Origin: Spongisporangium articulatum
GTDB taxonomy: Bacteria > Actinomycetota > Actinomycetes > Actinomycetales > Kineosporiaceae
Assembly (NCBI RefSeq): GCF_044465595.1
Contig: NZ_JBITLV010000004.1
Location: 124,001-188,000 of the forward strand
Length of the DNA: 64,000 bases
Reading direction: 5' to 3'
The notes under the pieces are model-generated. The model saw only the letters and a program-made list of their open reading frames with translations. It had not been told where the DNA came from and did not search any database. This document shows positions 42,886-50,899 of the stretch, piece by piece. The position numbers and the translations under genes are program-made. Numbering within the stretch: position 1 is the stretch's first letter; each line of letters begins with the position of its first letter.

Positions 42886-44453
42886 ACGCGTCGGGGCACG
42901 AGCTGGTCGTGGACGTGCGCGACGCCTTCTGCCTGCACACGCTGCCCGACGGTGACGCGGTGGCCGCGCTGCGCGGCCTGAGCCTGCACGTCCCGGCGGG
43001 GGAACGGCTGGTGCTGCACGGCCCGAACGGTGCCGGGAAGACGACCCTGCTGCGGGTCCTGGCCGGTGAGCAGCGGCTGGCGGCCGGGACGGCCGAGGTC
43101 GCGGGGCTGGCCGTCTCGACGGCGGGGGTCGCCGACCTGGCCCGGTGGCGGGCCCGGTCGCTGGGGCAGGTCGACCAGGACCCGTGGCGGCTGCTGCGCC
43201 GCGAGTTCGACGTGGTGACCAACGTGGCCCTGCAGCTGCGGGTCACCGGGGTGGGCGCGCAGCCGGCCCGGTCGCGCGCCGCCGAGGCGCTGGAGTCGCT
43301 GGGGCTGGGCGACCTGACCGGCCGGGACCCGGCGACCCTGTCGGGCGGGCAGCGGCAGAAGGTCGCGGTGTGCGCGGCCCTGGCCCACGGGCCCGCGCTG
43401 GTCCTGGCCGACGAGCCCACCGGCCAGCTCGACCTGCGCTCGGCCGACGAGGTCTACGAGCTCCTGGACCGGGCGGTCCGGCACGCCGGGGCCACCCTGG
43501 TGCTGGTCACCCACGACGACCGGGCGGCCGGGATAGCGGACCGGGTGGTCCGGATCCGGGACGGGCGCATCTCCGAGTCGTGGACGCCGGGCCCCGACGC
43601 CCGCGAGGCGCTGGTGGTCGACGACCGCGGCTGGCTCCGGCTGCCGGCGGAGGTGCGGGGTGATGCCAAGGCCGTGCACGTGTCGTCATCGGGTGACGGC
43701 ATCACCCTGCACCCCGTTGGTCGTGATCATGGAATCTTCCAGTCTGCGCCGCCGGGTGCTGCCCTGGCAGAGAAGCCCGCCAGACTGGAAGATTCCATGA
43801 TCACGACCAATGAGGTGGTGGCCCGGCTGTCCGGGGTCTGCGTGGCCTACGGGGGGACCACCGTGCTGGACGGCGTGGATCTGGACGTGCACGCCGGGGA
43901 GCTGACGGTGCTCACCGGGCGCTCGGGGGCCGGGAAGAGCACGTTGCTGCGGGTGCTGCTCGGGATGCAGCGCCCGGACGCCGGCGCGGTCGAACTCGAC
44001 GGCCACCCGCTCGAGGAGCTCGACCGGGCGCAGCGGGCGGCGCTGCGCGGGCGGGTGTGCGGCGTCGTCCTGCAGCAGGTCCACCTGGCCGGCACGGCCG
44101 ACCCGGTCGGGAATCTCGACCTGGCCCGGGCCGCCCGAGGGCTGCCACTCGACCCGGACGCCGGGCGCTGGCTCGAGCGGCTCGGCGTCGCCGGGTTCGA
44201 CGGCCGGCCCGCGGCGGGGCTGTCGGGCGGCGAGCGGCAGCGGGTCGCCCTGGCCCGCGCGCTGGTCGCCCTGGACCGCCCCGGCGCGCGGCTCCTCGTG
44301 CTGGACGAGCCGACGTCCCAGCTGGACGAGGGCTCGGCCGAGCTGGTGACGCAGGTGCTGCGGGAGGTCGTGGGGGCGGGCGCCGCTGTGCTCGTCGCCA
44401 CCCATGACCCCGTTCTGGTCACAGCGGCCGATCGGACCCATACCCTGGACTGA
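42882..44453 (+). CDS. two-domain ABC transporter ATPase with repeat-encoded linker
   Basis: An open frame of 523 residues with two complete ABC ATPase domains. Domain 1 has Walker A GPNGAGKTT (about 47-55), signature LSGGQRQKV, Walker B LVLADEPTGQLD and H-loop VTHDD. Domain 2 has Walker A GRSGAGKST (about 345-353), LSGGERQRV, LLVLDEPTSQLD and ATHDP. The linker at about 279-310 is encoded by a 30-bp perfect inverted repeat and its spacer. The sequence could be a true fusion, or two proteins with the second starting at the ATG at 43797, preceded by GGAAG. It pairs with the permease just upstream. Confidence 0.8.
   Translation: MNASGHELVVDVRDAFCLHTLPDGDAVAALRGLSLHVPAGERLVLHGPNGAGKTTLLRVLAGEQRLAAGTAEVAGLAVSTAGVADLARWRARSLGQVDQDPWRLLRREFDVVTNVALQLRVTGVGAQPARSRAAEALESLGLGDLTGRDPATLSGGQRQKVAVCAALAHGPALVLADEPTGQLDLRSADEVYELLDRAVRHAGATLVLVTHDDRAAGIADRVVRIRDGRISESWTPGPDAREALVVDDRGWLRLPAEVRGDAKAVHVSSSGDGITLHPVGRDHGIFQSAPPGAALAEKPARLEDSMITTNEVVARLSGVCVAYGGTTVLDGVDLDVHAGELTVLTGRSGAGKSTLLRVLLGMQRPDAGAVELDGHPLEELDRAQRAALRGRVCGVVLQQVHLAGTADPVGNLDLARAARGLPLDPDAGRWLERLGVAGFDGRPAAGLSGGERQRVALARALVALDRPGARLLVLDEPTSQLDEGSAELVTQVLREVVGAGAAVLVATHDPVLVTAADRTHTLD
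43717..43810. repeat. 30-bp perfect inverted repeat inside the ABC ATPase frame
   Basis: Arms 43717-43746 and 43781-43810 are exact complements over 30 bp, with a 34-base spacer. Each arm contains GTGATCATGGAATCTTCCAG. There is no stop codon in the reading frame of the ATPase. The right arm contains GGAAG and an ATG five bases later. Confidence 0.95.
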
Positions 44454-44455
44454 CG

Positions 44456-45418
44456 ATGGGGTACGAGGACTTCTACGAGCACCGGGGCCAGGGACGGCAT
44501 GCCAAGGCGCCGCGGTCACGGGTTTTGCGGCGCACCGTCCTGGTGCTCGTGCTGATGGTCGGGCTGGGCGTCGGCGGGGGCGTCGAGCTGAGCGCGTACG
44601 CCCGCACCGGCTGGGTGCCCGCCGCGCTCCGGTCGCCGAGCAGCCCGACCCCGGCCCCGGACCCGACGTCCACCACCGCCCCCGCGCTGAACGTCGCCGC
44701 GACCGCCGGTGCCGGCGCGACGCCGAGCACCACCCCGAGTGCGAGTGCGAGCGCGACTCCCACGCCCAGCCCCACGCCGGTGGCCCGGCCGTTGCGGGTG
44801 ATGCCGCTGGGCGACTCGATCACGTGGGGCAACTACTACGCGGGCGCCTACCGGGTGACGCTGTGGAAGAAGCTCAAGGCCAACCACCTGAAGGTGAACT
44901 TCGTCGGTTCCGTCTCCAACGGGCCCTCGAGCCTGGGCGACCACGACGTGGAGGCGTTCTCGGGCTGGCGCACCGACCAGTTCAACGACGACGTGGCCGG
45001 TTGGCTGAAGACGTACCGGCCCGACGTCGTTCTGCTGCAGACCGGTTCCAGCGACATCGAGCAGGGGGCCACCGGCGCGACCACCGCGCAGCGGCTCGAC
45101 ACCCTGCTCGCCACCATGTACCGGACGAAGCCGCACCTGATGGTGATCGTCTCCACCACCACGCCCGAGGCCGACGCCGACGGCAACTGGTACACCAAGC
45201 CGTACCAGGACTACGACAAGAAGATCCCCGGCCTGGTGACGAAGTACCGCAACGCCGGCCGGCACGCCTACCTGGCCAACATGCACGCGCGGAACTTCTC
45301 GTTCGGCAGCCCCGACATCTCGCCCGACGGCGTGCACCCGACGGCCACGGGCTACGTGAAGATGACCGCCGTCTGGTACCCGGTCCTGAAGCCGCTCTTC
45401 TACACCGAGAAGCCCTAA
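44456..45418 (+). CDS. membrane-anchored SGNH/GDSL hydrolase
   Basis: A 320-residue protein with a short basic cytoplasmic end, one signal-anchor helix (about 24-47), and a Pro/Thr/Ser/Ala linker (about 60-110). An SGNH hydrolase domain follows. Block I is MPLGDSITWG (Ser121), block II is near FSGWRTDQF, and the Asp/His pair is in SPDGVHPTATGY near 290. Block III reads LLQTGSSDI, where the family usually has GTND, so the oxyanion Asn is replaced by Ser. Likely an esterase or acetylesterase at the cell surface. It starts two bases after the ABC ATPase stop. Confidence 0.85.
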   Translation: MGYEDFYEHRGQGRHAKAPRSRVLRRTVLVLVLMVGLGVGGGVELSAYARTGWVPAALRSPSSPTPAPDPTSTTAPALNVAATAGAGATPSTTPSASASATPTPSPTPVARPLRVMPLGDSITWGNYYAGAYRVTLWKKLKANHLKVNFVGSVSNGPSSLGDHDVEAFSGWRTDQFNDDVAGWLKTYRPDVVLLQTGSSDIEQGATGATTAQRLDTLLATMYRTKPHLMVIVSTTTPEADADGNWYTKPYQDYDKKIPGLVTKYRNAGRHAYLANMHARNFSFGSPDISPDGVHPTATGYVKMTAVWYPVLKPLFYTEKP

Positions 45419-45732
45419 GCCACCTTCAGCCCGAAGATCGACCGGTGCGAGGGCGGCACCAGCTCGGCGTAGTCGGGGTTCTTCACCATGAACTTCCGCA
45501 CGAACGGGCAGTAGGGCAGCACCTGCTTGCCCCGGCCGCGCAGGTCGTCGAGCGTCGAGCGGATCAGCGTCGACCCGAGGCCCTGCCCGCCGAACTCCTC
45601 CCCGATCTCGGTGTGCATCAGCGCGTACGTCTCGCCCCGCAGCTCGTAGGCCGTGAAGCCGGCGAGGGCGCCGTCGACGGTGATCTCGAACCGGTTCTCC
45701 GCCGGGTTCTCCCGGACCGTGATGTCGGCCAT
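45415..45732 (-). CDS. GNAT-like N-acetyltransferase (YjdJ type)
   Basis: A 105-residue, minimal GNAT domain of the YjdJ/Gtn5-like type. It begins with ENPAENRFEITVDG and has the acetyl-CoA segment HTEIGEEFGGQGLGSTLI (about 41-58, Q/G-x-x-G-x-G/A) and the C-terminal YCPFVRKFMVKNPDYAELV. The substrate is unknown. Its TAG stop shares bases with the TAA stop of the convergent SGNH hydrolase. Confidence 0.9.
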   Translation of the reverse strand: MADITVRENPAENRFEITVDGALAGFTAYELRGETYALMHTEIGEEFGGQGLGSTLIRSTLDDLRGRGKQVLPYCPFVRKFMVKNPDYAELVPPSHRSIFGLKVA

Positions 45733-45754
45733 GCGCTCATGCTCGCAGACGCGT

Positions 45755-45795
45755 CGCGGGCGGTCACCGGCCCGGTGGACCGGCGACCGCCCGCG
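45755..45795 (-). terminator. hairpin downstream of the exported Gly-rich protein gene
   Basis: 16-bp arms (45755-45770 and 45780-45795) pair with a single G-U and have a 9-base loop. It lies between the stop of the gene at 45822 and the GNAT start on the same strand. Confidence 0.6.
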
Positions 45796-45821
45796 GGATC
45801 TACTGGGGCGCTCCGGAGTCC

Positions 45822-47066
45822 CTAGTGAGCGCCGATCTCCTTGGCCCGGCGGCTGATCAGGGCCAGCGCCGCACCACCCATCGCGACCGCGACCAGGCCG
45901 AGCAGCCCGCCGCCCGAGGCGCCGCCTCGCAGCGGGGACTCGGTCAGGCCGGTGGCCCGACAGAGCCGGGCCAGGGCACTGTCGCCCGAGCCCGAGCCCG
46001 ACCCGGTGCTCACGCCGGCACCGACCCCGACGCCCGAACCCGAACCGGTGGCCGGGTCGCCGATCACGCCGCTGCCGTTCCCGTTACCGCCGGGGGTGCC
46101 GTTACCGCCGGGCGTGCCGGGGGTCCCGGGCGTGCCGGGGGTGCCGGACGTGCCGGGACCCTCGACGCCCAAGTCGCCGAGCAGGCCGCCGAGGTTCAGG
46201 GACAGGAAGGCGTGGACGCCGTCGAGCAGCGTCGCGTCGACGGTCGCCGGGCTGAGGTCGCCCAGGTTCGCGTCGAGGGCGACGAGGTCGCCGACCCCGA
46301 GGCCGTCACCCGTGTCGCCGAGGGTCAGACCGTCGCCCAGATTCCCCAGCGACAGGCCGTCACCGATCGTGCCCAGCGAGAGTCCGGAGCCCGAGTCGGT
46401 GCCACCGGACGGCGTCCCGCCGAGCGACAGACCGTCGCCCAGCCCGCCGCCCAGGTCGATCACGTTGCTCAGGTCACCCAGGTCGATCGGGGCGCTCCCG
46501 CCACCGACCCCGCCGAGGTCGATCGGCAGCGCGACGGGGGTCGATCCACCGGCCCCCGGTACCGCCGTGTCGGCGGCCGAGCTGATCACGACTTTGGCCG
46601 TGCTGGGCAACAGCACCTTCAGGATGCCGTGCCGCCCGGCATCGGCCGGGTCGTCCGCGACGGTCGCCCCGGAACCGAGCCCGACGTCGACCTTCAGCCC
46701 GCCGACGTGCCCGGACCCGCCGGCCCCCGCCCCCGTGCCGGTCGACGTGGCGCCGCCGGTGGCCCTCTTCACCGTGTCGGTGGTGCTCTTCGCGCCGCCG
46801 GTGACGCGGTTGACGGTGTCGTTCACCGTGTCGGTCACCTGCTTCACCGGGTCCTTCACGGAGCCGGTGGAACCGCCCGACGAGCCGGAGCCCGCCGAAC
46901 CACCGAGGTCGACCTTCAGGCCACTGTCACCACCGAGGGTGATGTGCAGGCCGCCGTCGGCCGCGGAGGCCGCCCCGGCCCCGGCCACGAGCAGCGTGCC
47001 CGCGGCGACGGATGCGGTGAGTACGCGGCGGGAGACCCCGCCGGCGCGCATGGAGTTGGTACGCAT
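45822..47066 (-). CDS. exported Gly/Ser/Asp-rich protein with C-terminal membrane anchor
   Basis: A 414-residue protein. The signal peptide has RRVLTASVAAGTLLVAGAGA and a probable AxA cleavage site near residue 35. The mature part is low complexity, with many DGLSLG/GDGL-type repeats (about 180-270) and Gly-Thr-Pro and Gly-Asn tracts. A C-terminal helix (LLGLVAVAMGGAALALI) followed by SRRAKEIGAH gives a wall/membrane-anchor layout without an LPXTG motif. ATG at 47066 has GGGAAG eight bases upstream. Function unknown; a surface or envelope structural role is possible. Confidence 0.75.
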   Translation of the reverse strand: MRTNSMRAGGVSRRVLTASVAAGTLLVAGAGAASAADGGLHITLGGDSGLKVDLGGSAGSGSSGGSTGSVKDPVKQVTDTVNDTVNRVTGGAKSTTDTVKRATGGATSTGTGAGAGGSGHVGGLKVDVGLGSGATVADDPADAGRHGILKVLLPSTAKVVISSAADTAVPGAGGSTPVALPIDLGGVGGGSAPIDLGDLSNVIDLGGGLGDGLSLGGTPSGGTDSGSGLSLGTIGDGLSLGNLGDGLTLGDTGDGLGVGDLVALDANLGDLSPATVDATLLDGVHAFLSLNLGGLLGDLGVEGPGTSGTPGTPGTPGTPGGNGTPGGNGNGSGVIGDPATGSGSGVGVGAGVSTGSGSGSGDSALARLCRATGLTESPLRGGASGGGLLGLVAVAMGGAALALISRRAKEIGAH

Positions 47067-47162
47067 GGCTTTCACTTCCCTTGGAACAGCTTTCGAACGA
47101 ACAAGTACGGGCTCTGGCGTGCGCCGTCTGCTGGACGCCGGACTTGTAGGTGCGAGAGCTGG

Positions 47163-47912
47163 TCAGTCGGGGGTGAAGGGCGGCGCGTCCGCGCGGTCGC
47201 GGGGATGCAGGCCGGACGGGTCGGCCGTCGTCCACCACAGCGGGGACGGCGTGAGCCCCGCCAGGCTGGGCGCGCTCACCCAGCCGAGCTGCAGGTGGAG
47301 GGAGTCGGCAGCGCCGGCCCCCGTCCCGGCGGGCAGGGCCGGGACGGGGCCGGTCGGCCGGGGCCCGGTGGGTGCGGCGGGTACCGAGGGCACCAGCGAC
47401 AACGCAACCCGTTGCAGGAGCGCGACTTCGGCTCCGGCAGGGCCCTGTGGGGGCTCGTCGATCAGGAGCGCGGGGAGGGCGCGCGCGGCCAGCCCGGGCA
47501 GCAGGTCGGGCAGTTCTCCGGGCAGCTCGGCCGGCGCGAGGTGGTCGAGGGACGGTCCGTCGAGCCTCGGGTGCAGCCCGACCGGGCCGCGAGCGAGGGC
47601 AGGCATCGGCGATGCGACCCGGTCCGAGAGGTCGCGCGGAAGGGTGAGGTTGGGTTCGCCGGTGATGGTGCTCAGGAGCCTGGGGACCTCGGTCGTGGCC
47701 CGGTCGGGTTGGTCGGGGGTGACGCTCACCCTGACGTTCTTCGTGATGCTCAGCGTGGCCGGGGTCGAAGGGCTGGCGGCACAGGCGGTGGCGGCTGCTG
47801 CGGCGCAGATCCCCGCGCCGAGCAGCACGCCTCCACCTAGTCGCAGCGCCCAACGCCGGAGTGCAGACGGTTCCGGCGCCAGCCGTTGCTTCGCGTCACG
47901 AAGCATGCACAC
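47163..47912 (-). CDS. exported protein of unknown function
   Basis: A 249-residue protein with an N-terminal signal sequence (RRWALRLGGGVLLGAGICAAAAA, within about 19-45). The mature part is Pro/Ala/Leu-rich and shows no domain I recognise. There are no internal helices. GTG at 47912 or ATG at 47906 could be the start. It lies 96 bases upstream of the other exported protein on the same strand. Between them I see the GGGAAG ribosome site and an imperfect ACAAGT/ACTTGT repeat. Confidence 0.65.
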   Translation of the reverse strand: MCMLRDAKQRLAPEPSALRRWALRLGGGVLLGAGICAAAAATACAASPSTPATLSITKNVRVSVTPDQPDRATTEVPRLLSTITGEPNLTLPRDLSDRVASPMPALARGPVGLHPRLDGPSLDHLAPAELPGELPDLLPGLAARALPALLIDEPPQGPAGAEVALLQRVALSLVPSVPAAPTGPRPTGPVPALPAGTGAGAADSLHLQLGWVSAPSLAGLTPSPLWWTTADPSGLHPRDRADAPPFTPD

Positions 47913-47940
47913 ATCGTGGCTCTGCGGTCGGAATCCGGCT

Positions 47941-47954
47941 ACTCGCGTGCGAGT
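47941..47954. promoter_or_regulatory. palindrome upstream of the exported protein gene
   Basis: ACTCGC-GT-GCGAGT, 29 bases before the start of the minus-strand gene ending at 47163. It is a possible operator; no regulator is identified. Confidence 0.25.
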
Positions 47955-48003
47955 GAAATCGAACGGAGCACACGTACACGCAGAGTGAACGTGAGCACGC
48001 CCG

Positions 48004-48735
48004 TCACGTGTGGAGCGAGCTCAGGAACGCCTGGGTCCGCGCCTGCCGTGGGGACTCGAGCACGGTGGCCGCCGGCCCACGCTCGAGCACGCGCCCGCCG
48101 TCCAGGAAGCACACCTCGTCGGCCGCCCGCCGGGCGAAACCCATCTCGTGCGTCGCGATCACCATGGTCATGCCCTCGGACTTGAGGTCCTGCAGCATGG
48201 CCAGCACCTCGCCGACCAACTCCGGGTCGAGCGCCGAGGTCACCTCGTCGAAGAGCATCAGCTTCGGGTCGTTGACCAGCGACCGGGCGATGGCCACCCG
48301 CTGCTGCTGCCCGCCGGACAACTGGTCGGGGTGGGCGGACGCGCGGTGCTTGAGGCCGACGCGCTCGAGCATGGCCAGCGCCTTCTCCTCGGCCTCGGCG
48401 CGGGCCACGCCGTGCACCTTCCGCGGGGCCAGCGTCACGTTGTCGAGGACGCTCAGGTGCGGGAAGAGGTTGAACGACTGGAAGACGATGCCCATCCGCG
48501 ACCGCACCGCGTCGGCGTCGACCCGCGGGTCGGTGATGTCCTCGCCGTCCAGCTCGATCGTGCCGTCGTCGACGACCTCCAGCAGGTCCACGCAGCGCAG
48601 CAGCGTCGACTTCCCCGACCCCGACGCCCCGATCAGCACCACGCACTTGTGCGCGTCGACGTCCAGGTCCAAGCCGTCGAGAATGACGTTGTCCCCGTAG
48701 GACTTCCGTAACCCGGTGACCTTCAGCAGAGCCAT
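48004..48735 (-). CDS. polar amino-acid ABC transporter ATP-binding protein
   Basis: A 243-residue ATPase of the GlnQ/PAAT type: LRKSYGDNVILDGLDLDV, Walker A GASGSGKSTLLRC (about 36-48), Q-loop FQSFNLFPHLSVLDN, signature LSGGQQQRVAIARSL, Walker B LMLFDEVTSALDPE and H-loop ATHEMGFA. It energises uptake through the permease and binding lipoprotein encoded just upstream. The ATG overlaps the permease stop (TGATG). Confidence 0.93.
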   Translation of the reverse strand: MALLKVTGLRKSYGDNVILDGLDLDVDAHKCVVLIGASGSGKSTLLRCVDLLEVVDDGTIELDGEDITDPRVDADAVRSRMGIVFQSFNLFPHLSVLDNVTLAPRKVHGVARAEAEEKALAMLERVGLKHRASAHPDQLSGGQQQRVAIARSLVNDPKLMLFDEVTSALDPELVGEVLAMLQDLKSEGMTMVIATHEMGFARRAADEVCFLDGGRVLERGPAATVLESPRQARTQAFLSSLHT

Positions 48736-49619
48736 CAGAGGTGGCCGCCCATCGGGAGGAACCCGCGCCGCTTCGAGTAGGCGTCGGTGAACCGGGTCAG
48801 CGGGATCGTCAGGGCCAGGAACAGCACGCCGGCCACCACGTAGGGGGTGAAGTTGTAGGTCTCGGCGGTGGCGATCTGGGCTGCGCGCACCGAGTCGATC
48901 GCCGCCCCGAGGATCGAGATGAGCCCCGAGTCCTTGGTCAGCGCGACGATGTCGTTCAGCAGCGGCGGGACGACGTTGCGCACCGCCTGCGGCAGCACGA
49001 CGAACCGCATGGTGGCCGACGACGACAGCCCGAGCGAGCGGGCCGCCGCGCGTTGGGAGGGGTGCACCGACTCGATGCCGGCGCGGAACACCTCGGAGCA
49101 GTAGGCCGAGTAGGTCAGCACCAGGGCCAGGCCGCCGAGCACCGTCGGGTTGTTCGTCACGCCCTGCAGCCGCAGCCCGGGCACCCCGAAGCCGACCAGC
49201 AGCAGCACCAGGATCAGCGGCAGCCCGCGGAACACGTCGACGTAGACCGTCGCGACGATCCGCAGCGGCGTGAAGACCGGGCCCTTCAACGTCCGGGCCA
49301 GGGCCAGCAGCAGGCCGAACGTCAGCATGCAGACGGCGCTGACCGTGAAGACCTCGACGTTGATCCAGAACCCGCGCAACACGTCGCCGAACGAGTCCCG
49401 GGCCACGCCCCAGTTGAAGAACGTGTCCCGGGTGCGCTCCCAGCCCGGCGAGCTGACCACCCCGGCCACGAGCCCGCCGAGGATCACGACCGTGCTGACG
49501 ACGGCGATCAGCACCGAACGCCGGGCCTGCGCCCGGCGGTAGGCGAGCCGCTCGACCTGCCGGGCCGACGGCGTCCAGCTGCTTGTACTGCCGGACGCCG
49601 TCGGGCCTGACCCGCTCAC
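48735..49619 (-). CDS. polar amino-acid ABC transporter permease
   Basis: A 294-residue inner-membrane permease. A cytoplasmic N-terminus (about 40 residues) is followed by six or so helices. The HisM/GlnP-type domain has VDVFRGLPLILVLLLVGFG and the EAA loop region RAAARSLGLSSSATMRFVVLPQ. GTG at 49619 lies five bases after the upstream stop. One homodimeric permease probably serves the transporter, since no second permease gene is present. Confidence 0.9.
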   Translation of the reverse strand: MSGSGPTASGSTSSWTPSARQVERLAYRRAQARRSVLIAVVSTVVILGGLVAGVVSSPGWERTRDTFFNWGVARDSFGDVLRGFWINVEVFTVSAVCMLTFGLLLALARTLKGPVFTPLRIVATVYVDVFRGLPLILVLLLVGFGVPGLRLQGVTNNPTVLGGLALVLTYSAYCSEVFRAGIESVHPSQRAAARSLGLSSSATMRFVVLPQAVRNVVPPLLNDIVALTKDSGLISILGAAIDSVRAAQIATAETYNFTPYVVAGVLFLALTIPLTRFTDAYSKRRGFLPMGGHL

Positions 49620-49624
49620 CGGTG

Positions 49625-50491
49625 TTACTTCAGGACGGGCGCGCCGGCGCCCTGGGCGAGCCACGTGTCGGCCAGCTGCGCGAGGGTGCCGTTGCTGCGC
49701 AGCGTGTCGACGGCCTGGGAGACGCACGGGGTCAGCGACGAACCCTTCTCCAGGACCATGCCGAACTGCTCGGGCGTGCCCGTGGTGTTCTCCAGCTGCC
49801 CGACCACCAGGCCGTCGTCGAGCTCGGCGGCGGTGATGTACAGGCCGGTCGGCAGGTCCACCACGAGGGCGTCGACCTGGCCGTTCTTCAGCGCCAGCTT
49901 GGCCTTGTCGTTGTCGTCGAAGACGGCGGGCGTCTGCGTCGGCTTGATCTGGTCGGTGATCGCCTTGTAGCTCGTGGTGCCCACCTGGGCGCCCAGCTTC
50001 AGGGCCTGCAGCCCGGCCAGCGTGGTGACGCCGTCGGCCTCGCTGCCCTTGGTGGTGATCACGGCCTGCGTGACGTCGTAGTAGCCGGAGCTGAAGTCGA
50101 CGGCCTTCTTGCGCTCGTCGGTGATCGAGAACTGGTTGATGTCGACGTCGAAGCTCTTCGCGCCGGGCTGGATGACGGAGTTGAAGCTCGCGGTCACCCA
50201 CTTCACCTGGTCCTGGGTGTAGCCGAGCTGCTTGGCGACCGCGTAGGCCACCGCCGACTCCAGGCCCTTGCCGTTGCTGGGCTTGTCGTCCACGAACCAC
50301 GGCGGGTACGCCGGCTTGTCGGTGCCGACCGTCAGCGTGTTCGCGGTCTTCGTCTTCAGGTCCGCGGGGGAGCAGGACAGCGAGGCGGAGGGGGTCGCGG
50401 CGTCCGACGCGGAGTCGGTGGGGGCGCAACCGGCCACGGCCGCGATCAACGCGACACCGGCCAGCGGGAGGGTGACCTTCTGGATTCGCAC
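49625..50491 (-). CDS. polar amino-acid ABC transporter substrate-binding lipoprotein
   Basis: A 288-residue family 3 solute-binding protein. Lipobox AAVAGC places the lipidated Cys at residue 22. Ligand-domain motifs are TVGTDKPAYPPWF, FDVDINQFSITDERKKAVDFS and LGAQVGTTSY. GTG at 50491 was chosen because TACTAT lies exactly seven bases upstream on the minus strand, the leaderless pattern seen at other genes here. It is the first gene of the importer operon and faces away from nuoA2, only 33 bases between the start codons. Confidence 0.88.
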   Translation of the reverse strand: MRIQKVTLPLAGVALIAAVAGCAPTDSASDAATPSASLSCSPADLKTKTANTLTVGTDKPAYPPWFVDDKPSNGKGLESAVAYAVAKQLGYTQDQVKWVTASFNSVIQPGAKSFDVDINQFSITDERKKAVDFSSGYYDVTQAVITTKGSEADGVTTLAGLQALKLGAQVGTTSYKAITDQIKPTQTPAVFDDNDKAKLALKNGQVDALVVDLPTGLYITAAELDDGLVVGQLENTTGTPEQFGMVLEKGSSLTPCVSQAVDTLRSNGTLAQLADTWLAQGAGAPVLK

Positions 50492-50498
50492 GGTCGAG

Positions 50499-50517
50499 AT
50501 AGTAAGGCCAGTAGAGT
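50499..50517. promoter_or_regulatory. back-to-back leaderless promoters, importer and second nuo cluster
   Basis: The minus-strand -10 TACTAT covers 50499-50504 and is seven bases from the GTG at 50491. The plus-strand -10 TAGAGT covers 50512-50517 and is seven bases from the GTG at 50525. The two hexamers are seven bases apart. No strong -35 is seen, and each would fall near the other gene's start. Confidence 0.6.
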
Positions 50518-50524
50518 CTCGTTC

Positions 50525-50899
50525 GTGCATTCGTCACAGGTCGCTGACCAGCCCTATCTGGTCGTAGCCGCTGTTACTGCGGCCGGGGTGCTGCTCTTCG
50601 CGGGAGCCATGGCCGCGCGCCGCCTGCTGGCCCCGAGGGTGCCCACCACCGGCAAGCTGACGACGTACGAGAGTGGCGTCGACCCGGTGGGCGGCGGCTG
50701 GGCGCAGAGCCAGATCCGCTACTACCTCTACGCGTTCCTGTACGTCGTGTTCGCCGTCGACACCGTCTACCTGTTCCCGTGGGCGGTCGTGCTGAAGCGG
50801 CTGGGTTGGGCGTCGCTGGCCGAGATGGCGGTGTTCCTCGGGATCATCGCCGTGGGCCTGCTGCACGCGATCCGGCGAGGAGCCCTCCGATGGTCGTAG
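50525..50899 (+). CDS. nuoA2: NADH-quinone oxidoreductase subunit A, second copy
   Basis: A 124-residue, three-helix membrane subunit. The NuoA loop reads TTYESGVDPVGGGW, where the conserved Cys of NuoA1 (YECGIEP) is replaced by Ser. IRYYLYAFLYVVFAVDTVYLF follows. The GTG start has no Shine-Dalgarno and a TAGAGT seven bases upstream. First gene of the cluster A-B-C-H. It overlaps nuoB2 by ten bases. Confidence 0.92.
   Translation: MHSSQVADQPYLVVAAVTAAGVLLFAGAMAARRLLAPRVPTTGKLTTYESGVDPVGGGWAQSQIRYYLYAFLYVVFAVDTVYLFPWAVVLKRLGWASLAEMAVFLGIIAVGLLHAIRRGALRWS

Noticed and set aside
43686..44519. Minus-strand gene opposite the second ABC ATPase domain
   Set aside because: It arises because the inverted repeat gives both strands the same start-like sequence; the plus strand has full ABC motifs.
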